The position numbers and the translations under genes were made by a program. This document shows, piece by piece, positions 35,798 through 46,619 of a stretch of 64,000 bases of DNA. The notes beneath the pieces were generated by a model. The model saw only the letters and a list, made by a program, of their open reading frames with translations. It had not been told where the DNA came from and did no database searches. Each line of letters begins with the position of its first letter. Within the stretch, counting starts at the first letter, position 1. The stretch is from Epiperipatus broadwayi (taxonomy: Eukaryota > Onychophora > Udeonychophora > Euonychophora > Peripatidae). Location of the stretch: contig JAQFVV010006293.1 of the NCBI GenBank assembly GCA_028023455.1, positions 3,359,844 to 3,423,843 on the forward strand. Reading direction: 5' to 3'.

Positions 35798-35945
35798 TTC
35801 AATATTAGATAATCTCCAGTCTAATGAATGATTAATAAAAAATTTTAAGTAGTGTAGTGAATATTATACTATAGAAATATTATTCAATATTAGATAATCT
35901 CCAGTCTAATGAATGATTAATAAAATTTTTTAAAAAATGTATCTA
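35798..35945. repeat. Tandem pair of family C 3' ends
   Basis: The unit AGTAGTGTAGTGAATATTAT, then GAAATATTATTCAATATTAG, then TAATCTCCAGTCTAATGAAT occurs twice, about 90 bp apart. The first unit is the one split by the TA-flanked transposon. Confidence 0.8.
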
Positions 35946-36164
35946 ATTATTTTGATTAATTTTTAAGATAAACAAAATTTCAAAAAGAATATTAAATTTT
36001 GAATTTTTATTTTCACATGATCACCATCTCTATACTAGCACATAATTGCTGTAAACAAAGGCAAAACTCTCCATACAGTAATGCCATTCTGTGCCAAACA
36101 GAGTAATCAATGGATGCCAGAAGGCTTGTGCATAAAATCCTTATCTAGTGCCTACTCATCCAAT

Positions 36165-36201
36165 ATCCCCAGACTAGTTTCTGGCTTGTAGCCATCATCA
36201 G
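36165..36201 (-). ncRNA. Hammerhead core, family B, minus strand, stem I incomplete
   Basis: In the left arm, read on the minus strand, CTGATGA (36201-36195), TGGC/GCCA, GAAA and CTAGTC are all intact, identical to the plus-strand core. The sequence feeding stem I lies in the loop and does not pair well, so this one may need a different partner to act. Confidence 0.7.
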
Positions 36202-36260
36202 ATCCAAGGCTCCTCGCTGATGATGGCTACAAGCCAGAAACTAGTCTGGGGATATTGGAT
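36202..36260 (+). ncRNA. Hammerhead ribozyme, family B, well preserved (type I)
   Basis: CTGATGA at 36217-36223, stem II TGGC/GCCA with loop TACAA (36224-36236), GAAA at 36237-36240, stem III as the 6-nt palindrome A-CTAG-T, cleavage triplet GTC ending at 36246. Stem I pairs CCTCG (36212-36216) with TGGGG (36247-36251, two wobble pairs), leaves an internal loop, and pairs ATCCAA (36202-36207) with TTGGAT (36255-36260). All invariant core bases are present. Needs a dimer, or a flexible stem III, for full activity. Confidence 0.88.
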
Positions 36261-36484
36261 GAGTAGGCACTAGATAAGGATTTTATGCACAAGCCTTCTG
36301 GCATCCATTGATTACTCTGTTTGGCACAAGGTGGCATTACTGTATGGAGAGTTTTGCCTTTGTTTAATTTTTATTTTATTTAGATATACTATAACTTGAT
36401 TTATTATGTATTGTAGATTGTTGTATATAGTTAATTTTATTTCAAATTGTATAGACTATAAAATAAGTATAATATCACTTAATT

Positions 36485-37100
36485 TTAAACAGAAGGAAAT
36501 TCCACTCTATACTTGTGCGCTGTAATGTTATTGTAATACCTCGATGATGTTTTGTTGAGTATGAAGGATACTCTCAAACTAATGCGCAAGGTAGAGACTT
36601 TGAAAAGATGGGAGCAGCTGCCTTATCTTTATACCTAAATTCACTTTATAGGCAATCTAAAGCATCTTGGAATGAGAGCGTGAAGGTGTTTCATTGATCA
36701 CTTTACATTCATTACTTTTATTCTATTAACAATCACAAAATTTTCTGATTTACTGCCCCTTAATATTATGAAATATTAGAATGTATGAAACTTTAATTTA
36801 CTACCACAGAATTCATATGTAATTTTAGTCAGAAAGGAATGATGCCCTCTATACATGTGTTGTAATGTTTTAATATTTCAATGTTTTGTTGAGTACGAAG
36901 GATACTCTCAAACCAAAGCACAAGATAGACTTTGAAAAGATAACAGCTGTCTTATCTTTGTATCTAAATTCACTTGTATAGGCCAATCTAAGGTGTCTAG
37001 AAATGAGAGCCTGAAGATATTCCATTGATCACTTTACATCCATTATCTTATTTCATCTATTAACAAGCATGAAATCCTATTTATTGCCCATTAATATTAC
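36485..37100. repeat. Tandem duplication, ~340 bp x 2
   Basis: Copy 1 (about 36488-36780) and copy 2 (about 36828-37095) share CAGAA-GGAA, CTCTATAC-TGTG, GTAATGTT, TGTTTTGTTGAGTA-GAAGGATACTCTCAAAC, GACTTTGAAAAGAT, CTTATCTTT, CTAAATTCACTT, ATAGGC-AATCTAA, and TTCCATTGATCACTTTACAT in order. Unknown family; could be the edge of a dispersed satellite. Confidence 0.85.
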
Positions 37101-37104
37101 TTTT

Positions 37105-39940
37105 AATATATTATTTTAAATAACAAAATTATTTAATAAAATCATTATTTCAGTGACCATAATTTTTAAAGATTCAGATCTGAAAGATGAGATTCTACTA
37201 TAAGTGAAGATTATCTAGTTTATTTTAGACTTACAGTATGGTATTTTTTGCTGATAGTTGTTTACTTTTAATCAACGATTTGTGAATTATATTTAACTAT
37301 CTTGATAAAAAATTTAAACAGATTTGTTCTACCTAAAGACATGTTTAGTGATAAGAAAAAATGCACTGGAATATGCATATTTGGATTTAGGGATATCAAT
37401 TAAAGCAAATTAAAACTTCAAAGAAAATATGCTCTTTTATTTAAAAAGAAAAACTTTTAATTTGTGCAGATTTGAATTGCTAAAATGAAATAGATATTGA
37501 ATGGCAAAGAAATATGGGAAAAATAACAGAGGAATAGAAAAAGAAATTAATGAATTTAATTCTAGCTAACTGTTACTGATATAAAAATTAAATTTGAAAT
37601 ATAAGAAGAGATAATAATCAATGGATTTGGGAAATTTTCAATTTGGTATCAAATGATAAATCTTAGAAATATCTACTTTGAGGGAGGATGATAATGAAGA
37701 AATTTTGTTAGATTATTAGAGAAAAACAAGGCTTTTATCATATTGTTTTGGAGAAGTATTGCAAACTCTTTGTGTTGTATTGCAAAGCTTTTAAATTTAA
37801 ATATTCACTTAAAACTTGGTTAATATTGGATAAAAGATTACACTTAAACAAATCAAATCAAATTATAATATAAAATAGAAAGTTAATTTTAAAGGCATGA
37901 CATACTAAACAAATTAGCAAATAAAATATTTCATCTATATATATTATAACGATCGGAAATGAAGGTGGAGACAGCAGTCAATCGTATCTGCAACTATCAG
38001 GGTGCCATCTAGGCATTTGAGCCTAGAAAAATTTATAAAGTAGGCAGATACGCGCTGATAAGATTCCACTTTATTTAAATATTCAGATCGTTAGCCCAAG
38101 TCACTAGCTCAGTGGAACAGCAGAGATTATAAAATATAACTTTATATCTTAAATATAAAAAAATAAAAGCCACTGCCAGAAATTAACACATAAAAATATT
38201 TATTTACACACATATAAAATCATTCTAATTTGAGGAATAAGTTTAACATTTTAGATTTTTATATTAATCTTTAAATTTACATTTAAATAGATTTCAATGA
38301 GTTTAATATTTTATTTAGATGGTCGAGTATGAATAGACTACATAGATCTGCATTTGAAAAGAAAATATTCTATCCCTTATTTAACCTTAGGCCAAAAAGT
38401 TCGCAGTCAAACTGGCGTCAATCCATCTGATACATTTATGTATTCAATGTAGCATGAAAATACGACAACACAAAATACTATACTGTCAGGAATGTACGTT
38501 TGAACAGTAAGTAGAGTTAGAGAAGACCTTGTCTCTCCACCAACAGGAATGCTGCATTTGTTGGTGAGTAGAACAATAAACATAAAACTCCATAGGAATG
38601 GATTGCAGTCTTTTGCCGTCTTACAAACCCATCCATAGGCAAACAGAAAGTGTGTAGCGTATATATGCAATCCTGCCCGTAGCGGATCTCATACTACATC
38701 TACTAATTACACAAATATATCCAATTCATTGAGCCAATTCAACTACGAAACGAATAACCTAAGATTACCCTCCCTTAAACTATATATAACTTTACAAATC
38801 TATACAGCCATTCACGCCCGACTTAAATTTAACATTTATTATGTTCGCACAGATGAATTTTATAAAATTTGTTTTAAAATGTTGAGTATAGATCGGCTGC
38901 ACAGATTCCACGGTTAAAAAACATTCCAAAATAAACATAACCGATCAAAATACAAAGTCATCGATAATGTCAATTGCATAGGGAATACAAAAAAACCCAA
39001 TGGTGTTCATCATAAGACATCGCAGTGACATAATGACTTGTATATTCCAATCGACTATGAAACAGCAACATAATTAACCGCTAACGAATCTATGCAACGT
39101 CTATACCCAACTTTTAATTTCATGCATTTAAATAATTTATACGATAAGTATTAATACAAATAAAAAAATAAAATGGAAATGATGTTTATCAACGCAAAAC
39201 ATATAAATTTAAACATTTTCAATTGATTTTAAACTTAAGAGTCAGATAGAAGTTCATAAGCTTGAATGAAAGTTCTTAATTATTTTTAAATTTTAGAGTT
39301 CATGTCAATAGCTTACAGTAGAAGAAATCACTGCTCTTGATGTAAATTTCCACGGAGTCTTTATTTGAAAACCTGGTCAGATTTTCCGGAGGTAGCATTA
39401 GCTGGTTCATTTTGGTATCACAGTCAGTTCATTTTTTAAAATAGAGAGAGAGTGTGATATGTGCGTCCTATCACCGACCCTCAAAAACAAACCGGAAAAA
39501 CTTAACTGGAACTCAATATTTTTCTTTTTATAGTCCTCCTATGGATTCCATGAACAAAACCGTCACTGTTCCATTTTTTTTCATTCGGGTCCGGGCTGAG
39601 GCTTGGTGCTTCCATTGGTCAAGCTAATTTCTCTTTATTCTCTTATCTAACTTTTCATCTGACCTTTTAATTACACAGCTTTTGGATAATTAATAAACAA
39701 TCATTTCCATTTACAAAAATATTTTATCTTTAAGTCTTGTACTTTTTTTTATAAAAAAGTAAGTTCAAATACTTATTTATTTGTTTTTTAAAAAAAAATT
39801 ATTTTTAAAGTTTTGAATCTGTGTGAATATATACGTTTAACAAACATTTTAATTTTAGCGTTAGTTTTTTTTTTAATAGATTTTATTTTTATTTGCGAAC
39901 TTTAAGATTTTATTTTAAATTAATGTAACGACATATTTAT
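37105..39940. other. Unassigned sequence with CpG-richer part
   Basis: 37.1-37.9 kb is plain AT-rich. 37.95-39.7 kb has clearly more CG dinucleotides and less homopolymer. The minus-strand frame at 38407-38670 (87 codons) has no recognised domain. A GA run (GAGAGAGAGTGTG) at 39445-39457 and an inverted CCAAT (CCATTGGTC) at 39613 occur with GGGTCCGGGC near 39588. It could be a host regulatory stretch or an unknown LTR-type element; I cannot decide. Confidence 0.3.
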
Positions 39941-39951
39941 ATATCGTTACA
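39922..39951. repeat. Short palindrome TGTAACGA...TCGTTACA
   Basis: An 8-bp inverted repeat separated by about a dozen AT bases. TGT..ACA ends resemble LTR or transposon termini, but no partner element was found. Confidence 0.5.
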
Positions 39952-40159
39952 ATATGTAATTTTTTCTCAAACCTACTTACCATTGATCAAAATCTTTCAG
40001 AATTACAATCACTATGCTTGCACAAAGTAGTATGATATAAATTAAATTAGCAAACTGAATTTAAGTAATGACATATATACCTAGCATTTCGCTATGTTTA
40101 GTGTGAATATTGTTACTTTTGAAGAATCATTATACATTTGGTTTTATGTATATTAACTA

Positions 40160-40425
40160 TCCAAAAGTAATCATCATCCACCATTATCAACCCCACTACA
40201 GGATGAAGATCTCTAAGATTAAACCATCTTCTCTGATCTTGAGCTTCTCTTCCACATCACTCCTACACACATTCTTATTTCACCCATCCGTCTCACATGT
40301 AGTCTCTTTCTGGGTCTTTTACAATCTCTTGGAATCCAGTTTAAGATTTCAATTGTCCATCTATGTCCATCTTAACTCCACTTCTGTCTTAATTTTTTCA
40401 ATGAGGTCAATAACACCTGTTCTCA
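40160..40425 (-). mobile_element. RTE-like LINE, 3' end (C-terminal domain), minus strand
   Basis: Minus-strand translation gives RWTIEILNWIPRDCKRPRKR, then MGEIRMCVGVMWKRS and GVDNGG, the R-W-x-x-x-V-x-x-W-x-P-R-x-G-K-R-x-R-G-R-P...W...A-x-D-R...G-x-D-x-G tail of RTE-type pols. It aligns with the 3' part of the minus-strand LINE near 2830-3050. The plus-strand frame at 40110-40451 is its shadow. 5'-truncated copy. Confidence 0.75.
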
Positions 40426-40449
40426 AAATGTTAATGACAAAATTTTTTT

Positions 40450-40915
40450 GAAAATTAGAACATGTTAGTTATGACTAACTCTTACTAGAATGAGTAATTT
40501 GCATACTTCAATATACTTTAAAATATATTGCATATCCTGAAGTTGCCAACTTTTAGATCTGTGATCTTTGTATACTGAAAATGTTATGCAATATAACAAT
40601 CAAAGTGTGGAAATCAGTAATAGTTTATAATTAGTGAAACAAAATACAAACCTGAAAAAAGAACTTATACTTGTACATAATCTTCATTATCTTTGAAATA
40701 TTTATTGTTTTGCTTTATCAGCCTTTTGAAATCAGTAATATGGTGTATCTCATTTGCTTACTTCTTTTTCAACCTTTTTATCATTATACTCTATTATAAA
40801 TAATTTGATATGATAAAGATTTGTTATCAGGATTTTTTTTTAATAAATATCTTTGTAGAAATTATTTTGCTCACAAAACTATCATTATAATTTCTATAAA
40901 TTATTTCTCAACATA
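40450..40915. other. Unassigned AT-rich spacer
   Basis: Nothing recognised. Confidence 0.35.
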
Positions 40916-40921
40916 ATATGT

Positions 40922-41644
40922 AAATATTCAGAAGGAAATTAACCTTAACACATGCACTGTTTAATCTTGAATGTATGAATTTATGAGCACTCAACCATAA
41001 GTAAGAAGTTTTAAAAGAACAAGTCAATCACTTGTCCTTTGATCTTATCCATATATAAGCCAATTCTTACTTAACTTTCTTAATTCAGGGCTTAATGCCT
41101 GATATTTCAACTGTTAAACTAATTGTGTATACTTAATTCATGTATTATAGGAGAAAGTTTCTCATTTTTACTCATCTGCAATTTCAAATGTATATTAATT
41201 TAATATATATATTTAAATCGATAATTATTTATTTATATAGCACAGTACTATCTGTAAGTATTCAGAAGGAAATTAACCTTCACACTTGTGCTGTGTAATT
41301 TTGAATGAATGAATTTACACACATTCACAGATATTGTGCTGTATAAATAAATAATTATTGATTTATATATCTAAATTAATATATGCTTAAAATTGCAGGT
41401 AATTAAAAATAAACTTTCTCCTGTAATATATGAATTAAGTTTGTACTATAGTTGAAATATCGAGCATACAATTGAATCAAACCCTGTATTAAGAACAGTA
41501 GAGTTAGCTTATGTATGGATAAGCTGTAAGGATAAGTGATTTACTTGTTCTTTTAAAACGTCTTTCTTATAAGTGAGTGTGTATAAATTCATACATTCAA
41601 AATTAAACAGCAATATGTGAAGATTAATTTCCTTTTGAATACTT
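40922..41644. repeat. 0.7-kb long inverted repeat with a third copy of its terminal motif at the centre
   Basis: The left arm (about 40922-41249) pairs with the right arm (about 41337-41644) over some 310-330 bp, with mismatches and indels. The terminal motif TATTCAGAAGGAAATTAACC plus CTGT-TAAT-TTGAATG-ATGAATTTA occurs at the left end, again at 41257-41325 in the centre, and inverted at the right end. No coding sequence. It fits a terminal-inverted-repeat DNA element, perhaps two partial copies fused. Confidence 0.82.
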
Positions 41645-41899
41645 ATTCATTGTAATTTCTGAAACTGTTTACAAATATGAGCATGACTTCCCTGATCAAG
41701 TTGCTGATAACTATCAATTTATGTTAGATCTGCATTATTAGAAATCCATTTACTAACTTCCTCTGGTATCAACTAAACTAAAAAAATACTGTATTAGTAA
41801 TTAAATAAATATATATTATTATTTTTAATATATATAGTAATACACATTTATTTGTACAAGTATGCTTATAAAAAATATTTGCGTATGTACATACATATT

Positions 41900-42056
41900 G
41901 AAAGAAAATTATTACAAATTTATAATGATGAAATTTAAAATTGACAATAATTAAGTAAAATCACATTTAGTCATTTAAGAAAATTATTACAAATTTATGA
42001 TTTTTTTTTTTATTGATGAAATTTAAAATTGACAATAATTAAAATCACATTTAATA
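41900..42056. repeat. Tandem duplication, ~75 bp x 2
   Basis: AAGAAAATTATTACAAATTTAT, then GATGAAATTTAAAATTGACA, then ATAATTAA and AAAATCACATTTA, is repeated from about 41902 and 41977, the second copy having a T-run inserted. Confidence 0.9.
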
Positions 42057-42614
42057 TCAACAAACAAATCTGTCTGGGAATGTTATTTGGGCTTATAAAA
42101 ATCTTGTAAACTCTAAATATTTTTATTTTTAAGGCCAATTTTTTATTCATAGATTTTTAATCAAGAAAAATCAAAAATAGAATACTAATGTATGATTAGG
42201 AGTTTTATGATTGGGGATTATAATCTTAAAATTTTTAATATCTTATTCAAATTAAGAGCAATCCTCTTAAAACTAGTTGAAGTGATTGTTCTATATTTGC
42301 TACAGGCGTATTTATACTAATAGTTTGTAGATTTTTAATCTCTTGAGGTGATTTTGATGTTTTTGCAATTATTTCAAATTGTTGAAAAATTAATATATTT
42401 GCAAAAAAAAAATAAAATATTTTTATCAGTGCATCTTTCATATTAACTTAGTCCTAAGTGTTTTATGAAAATCATTCCCTACTTTGAAATGGATTTATAT
42501 TTTGAAAATTTGTTTATTGAATTATATATGCTCAGTTTTTTTTTTTACCACTGTTAATAGTAAATTGATTTGTTTAAAATAGTATTTTAAATAATTATTT
42601 TCAAATAAGGTTTT

Positions 42615-42720
42615 AATCAACTGTATGTGCAGTTCATAGTCGAAAAAGACTATGAACTGCAAAGACTATGAACTGCACATACAGTTGATTTCAAACTGAT
42701 AGAAAAATATCAGTTTGAAA
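42615..42720. repeat. Perfect 27-bp hairpin plus a second 13-bp hairpin
   Basis: The arm at 42615-42641 is the exact complement of 42664-42690. The core GACTATGAACTGC of the right arm is also present directly at 42648-42660. Immediately after, TTTCAAACTGATA (42689-42701) pairs exactly with TATCAGTTTGAAA (42708-42720) over a 6-nt loop. Perfect pairing suggests a recent template-switch event or a small structured RNA. Confidence 0.9.
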
Positions 42721-42724
42721 GAAA

Positions 42725-43370
42725 AACAAACATTTTTTAAGAAAATGCATCATGTTTGTTAGGATAAGTTCATAAGTTGGATCTTGTAGACTAGATTTGA
42801 AGAAAAAAACTAAATGGAATTAAGAAAATAAATAGAAAACATCTATATAATGTATTATATTGTATATTGTTCAATTATATAAATTATCGTACTTTATGAC
42901 AAGCTTTTCATGACTTGTTCAACAATATTAATTCTTTTCAGATTTTGGTTGGAGATTAAAAATTCAAAAGTAAAATAAATTTCACATGAAAAACAAATTT
43001 TCAAACACATATTGACAGTGATAATGAATAATTATTGTGATAATATTAGAATTTTAATAACAATGACATATAATTAATTATATGTAAGTCTATGTACAGA
43101 TTTTGTTGTGAAGAATTCTAAATACAAAAAAATGATACTAAATATAATATATTTATTTAATAAATTATAACGGGTCAGAATTAAAATATTTAAAATTATA
43201 TTTTGCCTAAATTGTAACAAATCATATCTAAAGTTGTATTTTAGATTTTGCAAAACAATTTTAGATTTTTTTTTATTATAATACTAAGTATACAAATAAT
43301 TAAAAAAAATAACAATTTTACTTAGATTAATTTTTATATAGTATAAATTAAAATTTTTTTTTTATACATA
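42725..43370. other. Unassigned AT-rich sequence
   Basis: No coding block or named repeat. Confidence 0.35.
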
Positions 43371-43372
43371 TA

Positions 43373-44267
43373 CATCTAGGTCTTGTTTTATGCGGTAGAT
43401 AGGTTCCTCAGAAAACGCACACAAAAGAAATCGCACAAAAATAGACTTAACTTACCTTGAAAAATGGGGGATATGTTCCAGTAATTTTCAGAAATCGTAT
43501 AAAAGCAAAGCAACAAGGAAAAATTACTTTAAAATTCACTTTAAAAAAATAAAGAAATAAAATATGACTAATAAAAAATTTCAAATATTTGAAAAAAATT
43601 AATACAAGACAAACTTTTTTTATTAACTACAGTATTTAATTTTACATTTTTTCATACATATTTTAATCATTACCACTATTTGACAATATGCGTTCGTTTG
43701 TGAACTGGTAAGAAATCAGATTCATGATGTGATGTACAACTAGCGCCACTTTCAGTTTTCTGTTGTGTTAATGGTTTTCTGTTTCTATATTAAAAAAAAG
43801 AGATTGCAATCAAAACAAAAAGATTATACATTATCATTAGAAAAATTATTTTCAGTTTATAAAATCAATAAAATCTTCATTATTATTTATTTTAAAAATC
43901 TAAAAAAATATTTCTGATAATATCTAACAAAATACATTTTAAAAGTTCAAAATTTTTGAATATTTATTGCGATATTTTTGTACATGCATATAAATCTATT
44001 ATTATTATTTACTCATTAGTATAAGTAGGTTATTTACATAGAAGCTAAGATTCTAAATACAGCTTCAGGTCATATTCATGTTAGCTGCTAATATAACGTT
44101 ATATTTTTGGAAAAAAAAAAAAAGTATTTCAAGTCAAAATAAGTTATTAATAATTTAAATTTCTTGATATCTAATAAATATAGTGAAATATGAATGATAT
44201 TAAGAAATATGAATTGCATAACTTCAAAATCGCATTAAAATAATCTGCATAAAACGAGACCCAGGCG
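43373..44267. mobile_element. TA-flanked inverted-repeat DNA transposon, second copy
   Basis: The left end CATCTAGGTCTTGTTTTATGC and the right end, complement CGCCTGGGTCTCGTTTTATGC, match the terminal repeats at 34475 and 35795. TA is present on both sides (43371-43372, 44268-44269). The interior aligns with the first copy (AGATAGGTTCCTCAGAAAAC, ATATGACTAATAAAAAATTTCAAA, CAAGACAAACTTTTTTT, CTAGCGCCA). About 895 bp, no transposase. Confidence 0.85.
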
Positions 44268-44269
44268 TA

Positions 44270-44990
44270 TTCAAAATGTTCAGAGGCAAGTATTTAAAAA
44301 AAAAAAATTGCAAAATAAAATGCAAAGATAGTTAACTTCTGAAGATAGAAAATATTAAAATTAACATAACAGTTACAACAGTTATTAAAAAAATATATAA
44401 GGAAGAGTAATTAAAATTATAAATAAAATATTAAATTAATTTATGCAATTTGTTGCAATGGATGATTGGTGGATTTGAATTATAGTTTTCATTTATCCAA
44501 TTGAATGAAATTGTTGTGCTCAAACTTCACAACCTTTCAATCAACTTGATAGTATCAGTTTTTTTTAAAAAGTATTCATTAAACAATTTAATGTTGAAAC
44601 ATTTTTTTGGAATATAATTTTTAAATAGAACACAATTATTAACTTTCACATATAAAGGAACCTGAAATATTCTAAATTTTATTCAAGATTCTTATAAAGC
44701 AAAATCCAAATAGACCTAATATTTTAATATAAAAATTCAATTCAGTATGACAATTTTTGCTTTTATAACTCCTGAATTGTTCTAAATTGAATTTATAATT
44801 TTTTTGATTCAAAAGGATTTCAATCATGTTAATAGGTCTTTAGTAAGGTTAATTTCATAAACATTTTCTTTTTGTACAATTTATATGCACTCAATGTACA
44901 TTTATTTGTATCTAAAAGAAAGGAGAGGGGAGGACTCAAATTATAAACAGTATTTAATATTTAAAGAATGAATTTAATGCTTTGAAGATG
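44270..44990. other. Unassigned AT-rich sequence
   Basis: No coding block or named repeat. Confidence 0.35.
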
Positions 44991-44999
44991 TTCAAAAAC

Positions 45000-45645
45000 T
45001 CGAATTTTTTTCAACCCGTGACGGAAGAAAAATCCCGTAACTTTTAAGCTTCGATAGTTATCTACTTGAGAATGTAACCCAGTTTAAATACTTTGATAAT
45101 TTTATAAATGGAAAAGTGTATTTAGATGTTGAAGTACAACACAGACTCCAATGTGCTACTTTTTACAAATTAAAGTATGTAATTACAGGAAAATATGCCA
45201 TATACAGAGAGATGTATGCATAGAAGTGAGACTTGGATATTCTATCAATGCACTATAAAGGCATCGGAAAAGTTTTATCTAAGAATACACCGTAAAAATT
45301 TAAAAATATAAAAAGATTAAAAAACAAACAAAACAGTCAATGTTTTTCAGTTTGCTGGATATGATATTATAGAGTCCATTAATGTAAAATCACACCTTCA
45401 TGGATTGGATATGTAAAATGAATGAACAGTGGAAGACTTCCTAAAAAAAGTGTTTTATGGCAAACTTGAGCATGGGTTTCATAGAAGTAAACTCCATCTA
45501 CACATTATAAATATTTCAAAGATATTCTAAGGAAGTGCAGAGAATAGAATATATTGGAGAGCTACAGTTAAACAGTGTTGGAAGTATTTCAGAAAGAAAA
45601 ATTTTCTGAAGAAATTAAAAGATAGCATCGTAAAATATTAGGTAA
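45000..45645 (+). mobile_element. LINE RT connection and C-terminus, plus strand, decayed
   Basis: Near 45075-45180 NPVQYFDNFINGK, VEVQHRLQCATFYKLK; near 45415 MNSGRLPKK; near 45500-45640 HYKYFKDILRKC and YFRKKNFLKKLKDSIVKY. The last blocks match 16300-16091 (YLKDILKKN, KYFRKKSFL, KLKNNII), so this is the same LINE family in the opposite orientation, 5'-truncated and full of frameshifts. Confidence 0.72.
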
Positions 45646-45769
45646 ACAGAAAAATGAACTAGGACATTATATATGTGGAATATAATGGATATATTTATGG
45701 TTCAGAGATCTAGTTTTTTTTTTAAGAAATAGAATGGACATACTTGTTTACAAGTAACTATTATTCATT

Positions 45770-45920
45770 CATTTATTCATTTCAAACACCTTTATTCATC
45801 GAACAAGATACAATATCGAGAATACAACAAAGGCAATTACAGTTAGAAACTTACATGACATGTTCCATAGTTTGAGATGTTAGAAACTTACATGACGTGT
45901 TCCATAGTTTGAGACGATAC
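45770..45920. repeat. 37-bp tandem pair after the LINE
   Basis: GTTAGAAACTTACATGAC, then TGTTCCATAGTTTGAGA occurs at 45842-45878 and 45879-45915 with one or two differences. Just before it, TTTATTCATCGAACAAGATACAA may be the LINE 3' untranslated part. Confidence 0.85.
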
Positions 45921-46424
45921 ATTAAAAGAAATCAGTTAATTTTTCTAAAGTCAAATTTAAAACTAAAAATAAATATTTAATTTATAACAATAAAATTGAA
46001 AAAAAAAAAAAAGTATACTTACTTTATCATCTTATTGGAAAAGTTAAATGTTCAAATAAAATTTTCATTCATTTTATACTTTTCAAATCTAATTATTTCT
46101 TTAATTTTGTTGTTGGTTCACAAGCGAACAAGAGAATAGGATTATGACTATAAAAAGTTTGTGTCTAAAAGAATCAAACAGGGCAAATTTGACTGACTTC
46201 TCTTTATTTATGTCATGATTCATGTGATATATGAATATGTTTGCCTGTTCATTAATATACATCAACCTGCATAGACTACTTTGTGTTTAAGACCAGGAAA
46301 CATCATAATTTTTCCTTGTATGTCTTATAGTTCTTAATTGAGAAATTAGTCTAGTTTTCTTGAAAGCAGGCCGAATGATTGCATGTGTGTTTATTGAATA
46401 CTAAGTTTTTTAAATTTATAATCA

Positions 46425-46508
46425 TGATACACAAAAAATAACTTGTGGTCCTTGTTTTCTAGTAATGAACAAAAAATGACTTATGGTCATCGTTTTTAGT
46501 AACGAAAT
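46425..46508. repeat. ~40-bp tandem pair
   Basis: ACA-AAAAAT-ACTT-TGGTC-T-GTTTT-TAGTAA-GA occurs twice, at about 46429 and 46469. Confidence 0.75.
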
Positions 46509-46619
46509 TTGTCTGCCAAGATAACAATTGGCAACTGAAAGGAGATGTCATGAATTGCTGAAATGGATCCAAACTGTTTTTTAATGCTACTTAGCTACCT
46601 ACAGCTATAGACTACATTC

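Larger units (their letters stand above)
36053..36365. repeat. 149-bp-arm foldback with hammerhead cores in both arms (family B)
   Basis: Arms 36053-36201 and 36217-36365 are almost perfect inverted copies around a 15-nt loop (36202-36216). The ends read AAACAAAGGCAAAACTCTCC on one side and the complement on the other. Near-identity of the arms contrasts with the degraded single copies at 15.2, 18.0, 18.4 and 35.1 kb, so this copy is recent or is kept alike by gene conversion. A transcript of either strand would form a ~150-bp hairpin. Confidence 0.92.

Noticed and set aside
38407-38670. 87-codon minus-strand frame starting with ATG
   Set aside because: No domain is recognised and a frame of this length is expected by chance in a 64-kb window.
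37930-39955. LTR element bounded by TGTAACGA-like ends
   Set aside because: Only one end is clear (39922-39951). No second LTR copy, primer site or pol sequence could be seen.
40110-40451. 113-codon plus-strand frame
   Set aside because: Antisense to the RTE-like C-terminus on the minus strand, which has a clear motif match.
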